Origin: Rhodanobacteraceae bacterium | GTDB lineage: Bacteria; Pseudomonadota; Gammaproteobacteria; Xanthomonadales; Rhodanobacteraceae | NCBI GenBank assembly: GCA_027019085.1 | Contig: JALUXG010000053.1 | Location: 1 to 64,000, forward strand | Direction of reading: 5' to 3' | DNA length: 64,000 nt | In this document: positions 56,508 through 64,000 of the stretch, one piece after another | Position numbering within the stretch: the first letter of the stretch is position 1 | Layout of the letters: every line of letters starts with the position of its first letter | Notes under the pieces: generated by a model | Databases searched by the model: none | What the model was told of the DNA's origin: nothing | The model's input: the letters and a program-made list of their open reading frames with translations, nothing else | Program-made: the position numbers and the translations under genes

Positions 56508-57260
56508 ATGCGCATGCGATGGGTCTTTCCGTTGACGCTTTTCCTGGCCGTGCTGACTTGCGGAGTGGCCTGGGCCGGCAAACCCTTGGAGCTGCATGCC
56601 AGCGATGGCGTGACGGTCTACGGCACCTACACGCGCGCCGCGGATCCGGGGGAAAGGGTCCTGCTGCTGTTTCATCAGGCCGGAGCCAGCCATCACGAAT
56701 ACGATCCGCTGATTGCGAGCTTCACGCGGCAAGGCTGGGACACCCTGGCCATCGACCAGCGCTCGGGTGGTTCGCTGTTCGGCGGGCGCAATGCAACGGT
56801 GGCGAAGCTGGGCAAATCCGTCGGGTACCTTGACGCCATGCCCGACCTCGAGGCCGCGCTGGCCTGGGCGCAGTCGCGCAGGTACCCGGTGATTGTCGCG
56901 GTGGGTAGCTCGTATTCCTCCTCACTGGTGCTGCTGCTGGCCGCGCAGCATCCACACGCACTGTCGGCGGTGGCGAGTTTCTCGCCCGGCGAGTATTTCG
57001 CCGACAGCAACCTCGTCAGGCGCGCGGCGGCAAGGCTGCGCATGCCGGTCTATGTCACCACTGACCCGAAGGAAGAGGGCCGGGTCGATACGGTGCTGTC
57101 GAAAGCGCATGGTGCCAACATCGTGCGTTACCGTCCCGTGGCCGGGGTGCACGGTGCCTCGACCCTGGTCTGCGCGCGCGACCCTGGAGGCTGCAAGGCC
57201 AATCTGCACAGCTTCCTGGCCTTCCTGCAAGGCATTGCATCGAGCAGGGTGGCACATTGA
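56508..57260 (+). CDS. Exported alpha/beta hydrolase with GxSxS elbow
   Basis: 250 aa. A signal peptide (about 23 residues, ending AWA) precedes an alpha/beta hydrolase fold with the oxyanion-side motif FHQAGASHHEY. The nucleophile elbow reads GSSYSS (G-x-S-x-S) instead of the usual G-x-S-x-G. An Asp in TTDPKEE and a His in GVHGAS would complete a triad. It is dienelactone-hydrolase-like, with unknown substrate. GGAG is eight bases before ATG 56508. Confidence 0.8.
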   Translation: MRMRWVFPLTLFLAVLTCGVAWAGKPLELHASDGVTVYGTYTRAADPGERVLLLFHQAGASHHEYDPLIASFTRQGWDTLAIDQRSGGSLFGGRNATVAKLGKSVGYLDAMPDLEAALAWAQSRRYPVIVAVGSSYSSSLVLLLAAQHPHALSAVASFSPGEYFADSNLVRRAAARLRMPVYVTTDPKEEGRVDTVLSKAHGANIVRYRPVAGVHGASTLVCARDPGGCKANLHSFLAFLQGIASSRVAH

Positions 57261-57262
57261 GC

Positions 57263-57703
57263 ATGACCCGGGAGGGCATGCGGGTCCTGGCATGCACCGG
57301 CATTGCCCTGATGCTGGCTGGCTGTGGGTCCTCGTCGTCACCGTCGTCAGCCACATCCCAGCCAGTCCCGAGTCGCAATCTGGCCCGTGACCACGTGCAG
57401 AATCGTCGCTTTACCCTGGATATCCGCTATCCACCCCTGTCACCGTCGGCCGATGTGCTGACCCGGGCTCTGCACGCTCGCGGGGAGGCTGCCAGGCATG
57501 CGCTCATGCAGGCCGTGAAGGCGGCGCCGATGGCGCGGCCGTTGCGTCTGGCACTGGTATTCGAGGTCGCTTCGCGTACGCCGCGGTTCCTCAGCGTGCG
57601 CGAGAAGGGGTTCATCGATGCCGGCGGCGCGCATCCGGTACCGTTGCACGGGAATCACCTGCGAAAAGTGCGCCCCTCCCGGCAAGACGCCGGGAGGGGC
57701 TGA
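57263..57703 (+). pseudogene. Truncated DUF4163/DUF3298-type lipoprotein
   Basis: 146 aa. A lipobox (LAGCGS, Cys near residue 21) follows a signal sequence. Residues 50-130 resemble the N-terminal DUF4163 domain of RsiV/PdaC-like lipoproteins, ending in the typical GGAHPVPLH motif. In full-length relatives a DUF3298 domain of about 100 residues follows; here the frame ends after 20 more residues, in the stem of the hairpin at 57672-57700. No continuation is seen in any frame before the convergent gene. Probably a 3'-deleted remnant; ATG 57263 is chosen over the earlier TTG 57257. Confidence 0.65.
57672..57700 (-). terminator. Strong hairpin, terminator for the ester hydrolase gene
   Basis: A perfect 12-bp stem (GCCCCTCCCGGC / GCCGGGAGGGGC, loop of five) lies eight bases beyond the stop codon of the leftward hydrolase gene. 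Read leftward it is followed by GCACTTTT, a short and displaced T-run. It also forms the last codons of the truncated lipoprotein on the other strand. Confidence 0.6.
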
Positions 57704-57707
57704 AGCT

Positions 57708-59681
57708 TCATTGCCTGTTCACCACCGGCAGCTCGATGTAGCTGGCTTCGCCTGGGGTGTGGTAGATCCGCTGGGTGGCCTTCACGTAGTCAGCCGGACG
57801 GGCGAAGAAGATGTTCTTCACGTAGGTCTGCGGGTTGCGGTCGTACAGCGGGAACCAGCTCGACTGCACCTGCACCATGATGCGGTGGCCCTTGCGGAAC
57901 ACATGGTTCGCGGTGGGCAGCGCGAAGCGGTACAGCAGCGGCTTGTTGGCCTTGATCGGATGCGGGTGTGCGTAGCTGCTGCGGTAACGGCCGCGGAAGA
58001 TGTCCATGGAGATCGGCAACTGGTAACCGCCCAGCTGCGGTTCGGCCGCGACCTGGTTCGGGTACACATCGATCAGCTTGACCACCCAGTCCGAATCGGT
58101 GCCGCTGGTGGAGGCCACCAGGTGCACCTCGGGCTCGCCGGCGATGGTCACATCATGGTCGAGCACACCGGTTTCGAAGGTGACCACGTCGGTGCGGCCC
58201 GAGAACTGGCGCTGGTCGTCGACCAGCCACTCCGGCCAGGTCTGGTCGCCGGAATAGCCGACCGGCATGATCGGGCGGTTACGGAAGGGTACCGGCCTGG
58301 CCGGATCGGAGACGTAGCGGGTGTCGGCGCTCTCGCTGCGCTTTGGCGCCTGGAAGCTGGCCTTGCCAGCCGCGTGCAGGTACAGCGGCGTGGGCTGGAT
58401 GGAGCAGCCGCGGGCACAGCCGGAAGGCCAGGATTCAAGGCGTTCCCAGTGGTTGGCGCCGGTGCGGAAGGCCGTCACCGGTGCCACCGGGTTGGGTGGC
58501 GCGTCGCTCTTCAGATAATGAGCCAGGAACGGCGCCAGGATGTGCTGCATGAAATAGGTGCCGGTGTCGGATCCGAAGCGGATGGCACCCAGGTGGTTGG
58601 CCGGCCCGATTTCCTGCCCGTGGTGCCACGGGCCCATCACCAGGTAGACCATGTCGTTGTTCTTGTCCTTGGGCTTGATGGCCTTGTACACCGCGATGGC
58701 GCCGTAGATGTCCTCCTGGTCCCACAGGCTGTCGACCAGCATCACCGGCACCTTCAGCGGCTGTCTGGCGAGGATCTTGTCCATCGCCTGCTCGCGCCAG
58801 AAGGCGTCGTAGGCCGGGTGCTGTGTGAGCTTTTTCCAGAAGCCGAGCTGGTCCATGCCGTAGGCCTTGCCCATCGCGCCGGCCGAGCCGTAGTGCATGT
58901 ACAGGTCGTAGTCGTCCCAGTAGTTGCTCCACCACTTGGCGCTGTTGTCGCGGGTGGCTTCCTGCTCGTACACGTAGGGCATGTTCTGCTGGCGGAAGGC
59001 GCCGTGGTGGAACCAGTCGTCGCCCATCCAGCCGTCGACCATCGGGTTCATGGGCACCACGACCTTGAGTGCCGGATGCGGGTTGACCAGCGCAGTCAGC
59101 GGCTCGTAGCCGTCATAGGAAATGCCCAGGATGCCGACCTTGCCGTTGCTCTGCCTGACATGCTTCACCAGCCAGTCGATGGTGTCCCAGGTGTCGGTCG
59201 ACTCGTCCACCGGGGTGTGGTTGAGCGGCCCGCGGAACGGTCGGTTCATCACGTAGTCGCCCTGCGAGCCATACTTGCCGCGGATGTCCTGGATCACGCG
59301 GATGTAGCCGCCGCCCACGATCACCGGCACGGCGTTGTCGTAGCCTTGCAGCGCCACGCCCTCGTCACCGCTCAGCTGCGCGTTTTGCATGTAGTGGACC
59401 ATGCTGGAGGCGTTGTAGGGTGTGCGCGTCATCAGGATCGGTGCGTCGTGCGCGCCCTTGGGGATCATGATCACGGTGTGCAGCTTCACCCCGTCGCGCA
59501 TCGGGATCATCACGTCCTCGATGGTGTAGCCGAAGCTGGAATGGTCGGGTACGAAGTGCGCCGGGGTTTCGCTGGGTAGCGAAGGGTACTTGGGCGGCGG
59601 GTTGGCGCCGGCGTGGGCCGCGACGGCTACGCACAAGGTGGCGGCCATCGCCGTGATCAGGTAGCGAAGCGAACGATGCAT
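57708..59681 (-). CDS. Exported alpha-amino-acid ester hydrolase (CocE/NonD family)
   Basis: 657 aa. A signal peptide (about 24 residues) precedes an X-Pro-type alpha/beta hydrolase and a jelly-roll C-terminal domain. Spacing matches the Xanthomonas citri enzyme: Ser188 in GISYDG, Asp321 and His354 correspond to its Ser174, Asp307 and His340 (recalled numbering), and the acidic cluster Asp222, Glu323, Asp324 matches Asp208, Glu309, Asp310, which binds the substrate's free amino group. PMVDGWMGDDWFHHGAFRQ is diagnostic. Such enzymes hydrolyse and synthesise alpha-amino esters and beta-lactam side-chain amides; the natural substrate is unknown. Confidence 0.9.
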   Translation of the reverse strand: MHRSLRYLITAMAATLCVAVAAHAGANPPPKYPSLPSETPAHFVPDHSSFGYTIEDVMIPMRDGVKLHTVIMIPKGAHDAPILMTRTPYNASSMVHYMQNAQLSGDEGVALQGYDNAVPVIVGGGYIRVIQDIRGKYGSQGDYVMNRPFRGPLNHTPVDESTDTWDTIDWLVKHVRQSNGKVGILGISYDGYEPLTALVNPHPALKVVVPMNPMVDGWMGDDWFHHGAFRQQNMPYVYEQEATRDNSAKWWSNYWDDYDLYMHYGSAGAMGKAYGMDQLGFWKKLTQHPAYDAFWREQAMDKILARQPLKVPVMLVDSLWDQEDIYGAIAVYKAIKPKDKNNDMVYLVMGPWHHGQEIGPANHLGAIRFGSDTGTYFMQHILAPFLAHYLKSDAPPNPVAPVTAFRTGANHWERLESWPSGCARGCSIQPTPLYLHAAGKASFQAPKRSESADTRYVSDPARPVPFRNRPIMPVGYSGDQTWPEWLVDDQRQFSGRTDVVTFETGVLDHDVTIAGEPEVHLVASTSGTDSDWVVKLIDVYPNQVAAEPQLGGYQLPISMDIFRGRYRSSYAHPHPIKANKPLLYRFALPTANHVFRKGHRIMVQVQSSWFPLYDRNPQTYVKNIFFARPADYVKATQRIYHTPGEASYIELPVVNRQ

Positions 59682-59767
59682 GGACTTCCCCAGGGTAAGG
59701 ATGTGACAGGCCCGAAGATAGCGCGACGGCAAAGGTGCTGCATAGGCCATTGGTCCGGGGCTGTACA

Positions 59768-60565
59768 TCAGCGATCGTGCCGGTCCTCGAACACGGCAAA
59801 AATCCCTGCGTAGGGACGGGTCATGAACAGCGGCGGGCCGAAGTAGCCGCCATGGTCGAAGAATTGCGAGATCGTGCCGTCCAGGTACAGCGCATTGCGG
59901 CAGCCGAGGCGGTCGCGGAACAGGCGGGCGAAGGCATGGAAGTTCACCGGTGTCTCGCTGATGGCGAACACCACGTCCCGTGGGGTACGCGCGCAGATGC
60001 CGCTGCGCCATTTCAGGCTGTCCGAGTCGGGCAGAAAATGCGGGTTGATGGCACCGTCGATGACCAGCATCGGTCCGGATTGCGTGGCCAGTCGAGGTGA
60101 GGGTTTGGCATCGCGATAGGCCTGCGTGGTCAGGACACGCGCATGGCCATTCGCATCGATCAGGAACACGCCGTTGGGGCGCAGCGAGAAGTTGCCCGCT
60201 GCAGGATCGCCGTGTGCGGTATTGAGCTGCTTGATGACCTTGCCGTGTTCCACGTACAGCCCCAATGGAGCGCCCTTGTGATCGTAGATCCCGGCATTGG
60301 CGGCAAACACCAGGCGCTTGCCGTGCCGAGATCCCCAGGCGCGAAGCGATGCGATGTCGGCATACGGCGTGCCGGTATCCGGATTGATCCAGTGCAGGGT
60401 CAGCAGCTCGCGCCGCAGGTCCACGTGCACGACGCGGTAGCTGGCGCCGCGATAGAGCACTTCGCTGCCGTCGGCGTCGGGATGCGCAGCGCAGGACACC
60501 AGCAACAGTAGGCTCAGTGCGGCCAGCAGCGACGGAAAGATGCGGGTGGGAAAGGTCCGGACCAT
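59768..60565 (-). CDS. Phosphodiester glycosidase-family lipoprotein
   Basis: 265 aa. The signal sequence ends in a lipobox (LVSC, Cys near residue 25). The body has the NAGPA (phosphodiester glycosidase) pattern: FAANAGIYDHKGAPLG, SLRPNGVFLIDANG, SGPMLVIDG and the C-terminal ALYLDGTISQ. Related bacterial proteins act on sugar phosphodiesters. It lies 86 bases upstream of the ester hydrolase on the same strand. Start ATG 60565. The promoter must lie in the 92-base divergent gap to the Nudix gene. Confidence 0.85.
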   Translation of the reverse strand: MVRTFPTRIFPSLLAALSLLLLVSCAAHPDADGSEVLYRGASYRVVHVDLRRELLTLHWINPDTGTPYADIASLRAWGSRHGKRLVFAANAGIYDHKGAPLGLYVEHGKVIKQLNTAHGDPAAGNFSLRPNGVFLIDANGHARVLTTQAYRDAKPSPRLATQSGPMLVIDGAINPHFLPDSDSLKWRSGICARTPRDVVFAISETPVNFHAFARLFRDRLGCRNALYLDGTISQFFDHGGYFGPPLFMTRPYAGIFAVFEDRHDR

Positions 60566-60657
60566 GCATGCATGGTCGCGTCCGGGCTGCTGGCTTGCAA
60601 GTGCGCCTATGTGGCCGGCACGTGGTCTAGAATGTCCCATTTTCCGGCGCGTACCTC

Positions 60658-61146
60658 ATGCCCTACACACCCATTGTCGCCACGCTCGGATACGTCCTTT
60701 CGCCCGATCGCGAGAAGGTGTTGATGATCCACCGCAACGCGCGCAAGGATGACCAGCATCTTGGAAAATACAACGGTCTCGGAGGCAAGCTTGAGGCCGA
60801 CGAGGATGTGGCTTCCGGCATGCGTCGCGAGATTTCAGAGGAGGCCGGCATCCAGTGCCTGTCCATGCAGCTGCGCGGCACCCTCAGCTGGCCGGGCTTC
60901 GGCAAGCATGGCGAGGACTGGCTGGGTTTCATCTTCCTCATCGACCGTTTCCAGGGTGAGCCCCACGAGGGCAACCACGAAGGCACGCTGGAATGGGTCG
61001 AGCGATCCCGGCTGATGGAATTGCCGATGTGGGAAGGCGATCGCCATTTCCTGCCGCTGGTCTTCGACGAGGATCCGCGACCCTTCCACGGTGTCATGCC
61101 CTACCGCAACGGACGCATGCAGTCCTGGTCCTGCAGCCGGTTCTGA
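60658..61146 (+). CDS. MutT-type Nudix hydrolase
   Basis: 162 aa. The Nudix box GGKLEADEDVASGMRREISEEAG is intact (residues 43-65 approx). The N-terminus (VLMIHRNARKDDQHLGKYNGLGG) resembles 8-oxo-dGTP diphosphatases of the MutX/MTH1 type. It probably clears oxidised nucleotides; substrate not proven. TAGAAT at 60629-60634 could be a -10 box but lacks a good -35. The downstream 152 bases, to the convergent DUF255 gene, hold no gene that I can support. Confidence 0.9.
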   Translation: MPYTPIVATLGYVLSPDREKVLMIHRNARKDDQHLGKYNGLGGKLEADEDVASGMRREISEEAGIQCLSMQLRGTLSWPGFGKHGEDWLGFIFLIDRFQGEPHEGNHEGTLEWVERSRLMELPMWEGDRHFLPLVFDEDPRPFHGVMPYRNGRMQSWSCSRF

Positions 61147-61298
61147 GCAATTCGCTACCAGGTGTGTTCCAGGGAAGCGACATCTGTATCAAGATCATCA
61201 CGCGCATGCCTCATGGTTTTCGCAATACCTGATACGTCCTTATCGAAATCCGCGCCGCCTGTCCCGAAGACTTTCGATGCAGCTGTGTATGGCAGTCT

Positions 61299-63290
<1,992 letters not shown>

Positions 63291-63329
63291 CGTGGTGGGT
63301 TTTCCGGTGTGGTGCCCTGTGTCAGGTTC

Positions 63330-63407
63330 GGGAGGTATTGAACAAGTCTACGCAGGCGTCAGCCTTGCGTCTGCGCGCTGATGCAGGACAGGTGACGTGT
63401 CATCCCC
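63330..63407. mobile_element. Shrunken second copy of the palindromic element
   Basis: The left end GGGAGGTATTGAACAAGTCTACGCAGG matches the left end of the 287-bp element at 50537 (12 identical bases in a row plus flanks). After a few bases it jumps to the equivalent of the element's right part (GCGTCTGCGCGC...CAGGACAGGTGACGTGT), and ends at CATCCCC with the right terminal repeat mostly deleted. About 210 internal bases are missing. The malQ stop codon lies inside its right edge. Confidence 0.6.
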
Positions 63408-64000
63408 GTGGACGCAGCCTGGTCATGAGTCGTGCGAGGCGCCGGAACCGGGGGCTTCGGGTGAGTGTGTCGAGGGGAAGGCGGTAGCGACGGCGCCAGT
63501 TGGGGTATTCGTCGATGGTGCCGGGCAGGTTCTGCGCTTCCTCTTCGCCCAGCAGGTCATCGAGGGAGACGGAGACCAGGGCGGCCGGCGAGCGTGCCAG
63601 GGCGGTATGGACGCGGTCGTTCAGGATCTTCGCGTCGCAGGGCATTCGTGCAGGCGGCTTCGCGCCGTCAAGGGTCATCAGCTTCGTGCAGTCGCTGCGG
63701 CGCTGCGTGCGCGCGGTACGGGCGGCATCCGGGTCGATCCAGCCAAGACGCAGCCACTGGTCGATGTCGCGTCCGTGCGCGTAGCCGGCGAGCGTGGGGG
63801 TGTCGTGGGTGCCGAAACAGGCCAGCGTCGCATGACGCAGTCGCTTCGGGGAACGGAAACCACCGCGCCGGTTCCGTTCAAATTGCAGGACGGAATACGA
63901 ATGGATGCCGCTGGTGCGCAGTGCCGTGCGCAGCCCGTCGGGCACCAGGCCCAGGTCCTCGCCGACGATCAGGGTGCCTGCGCGCTGCGCCTCGATGCGC
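63400..64000 (-). CDS. malQ: 4-alpha-glucanotransferase, C-terminal part
   Basis: The 3' end of a GH77 amylomaltase, running off the window's right edge, with about 200 residues visible. The conserved segment LIVGEDLGLVP (acid/base-region motif) is followed by GIHSYSVLQFE and FGTHDTPTLAGY, the GH77 C-terminal signature. It transfers maltodextrin segments in glycogen or maltose metabolism. The stop codon is TGA 63402-63400, in the edge of the degenerate repeat element, so the last few residues may be altered by that insertion. Confidence 0.9.
   Translation of the reverse strand, partial: RIEAQRAGTLIVGEDLGLVPDGLRTALRTSGIHSYSVLQFERNRRGGFRSPKRLRHATLACFGTHDTPTLAGYAHGRDIDQWLRLGWIDPDAARTARTQRRSDCTKLMTLDGAKPPARMPCDAKILNDRVHTALARSPAALVSVSLDDLLGEEEAQNLPGTIDEYPNWRRRYRLPLDTLTRSPRFRRLARLMTRLRPRG

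Noticed and set aside
61147-61298. Small gene or RNA between the Nudix and DUF255 genes
   Set aside because: Short open frames lack ribosome-binding sites and the only inverted repeat (ATCGAAA/TTTCGAT) has a 23-base loop.

Overview
The window is about 64 kb of GC-rich chromosome from a Gram-negative gammaproteobacterium. Gene order (leuS-lptE-holA-nadD-rsfS-rlmH-maf-rng-yhdP-tldD; rpsB-tsf / pyrH-frr-uppS-cdsA-dxr-rseP-bamA-lpxD-fabZ-lpxA-lpxB-rnhB-dnaE-accA) and protein similarity point to the Xanthomonadales, most likely Rhodanobacteraceae (Rhodanobacter/Dyella/Frateuria type). That assignment is an inference from gene content; there is no rRNA in the window. No tRNA, rRNA, CRISPR array, prophage or transposase gene was seen.

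Layout. 0-4.5 kb: a thioredoxin-like chaperone (cnoX type) divergent from a four-gene Pqi lipid-transport operon (pqiA split into two genes, pqiB, pqiC). 4.6-20.4 kb: a long rightward housekeeping run: leucyl-tRNA synthetase, LptE, DNA polymerase III delta, NadD, ribosome silencing factor, RlmH, Maf, RNase G, YhdP and TldD, then the leftward darP and the rightward pmbA (TldE), then a DUF4870 membrane protein. 21-24.8 kb: leftward ispA, xseB, a small exported His/Asp/Arg-rich protein, tilS and a NYN-LOTUS protein. 24.9-44.3 kb: the leftward envelope/translation macro-cluster from accA back to rpsB, covering protein synthesis (S2, EF-Ts, Frr), UMP kinase, undecaprenyl-PP and CDP-DAG synthesis, MEP pathway (dxr), RseP, BamA, lipid A synthesis, RNase HII, DNA polymerase III alpha and acetyl-CoA carboxylase. 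skp is absent from its usual place between bamA and lpxD, and an unrecognised 136-aa gene sits between rnhB and dnaE.

44.6-52 kb: rightward map, glnD, dapD, an ArsC-like gene, a ferritin-like/VIT1 iron or manganese transporter and dapE. Between the last two lies a 287-bp palindromic element with imperfect terminal inverted repeats and a TA duplication. The insertion preserved both the upstream stop codon and the downstream ribosome-binding site. A shrunken second copy (about 78 bp) lies at 63.3 kb beside the malQ stop codon. 52-61 kb: an accessory group of mostly exported hydrolases: S9 peptidase, serine/threonine dehydratase-like enzyme, phosphoesterase, alpha/beta hydrolase, a truncated lipoprotein, an alpha-amino-acid ester hydrolase (beta-lactam acylase family), a phosphodiester-glycosidase lipoprotein, and a Nudix hydrolase. 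61.3-64 kb: a DUF255 thioredoxin-fold protein and the 3' end of malQ, cut by the window edge.

The window is mostly core genome. The least ordinary signals are the palindromic element pair, the truncated lipoprotein running into a hairpin, an insertion in the LeuRS editing domain, the long basic tail on ribosomal protein S2, and the His-rich slippery-repeat exported protein.
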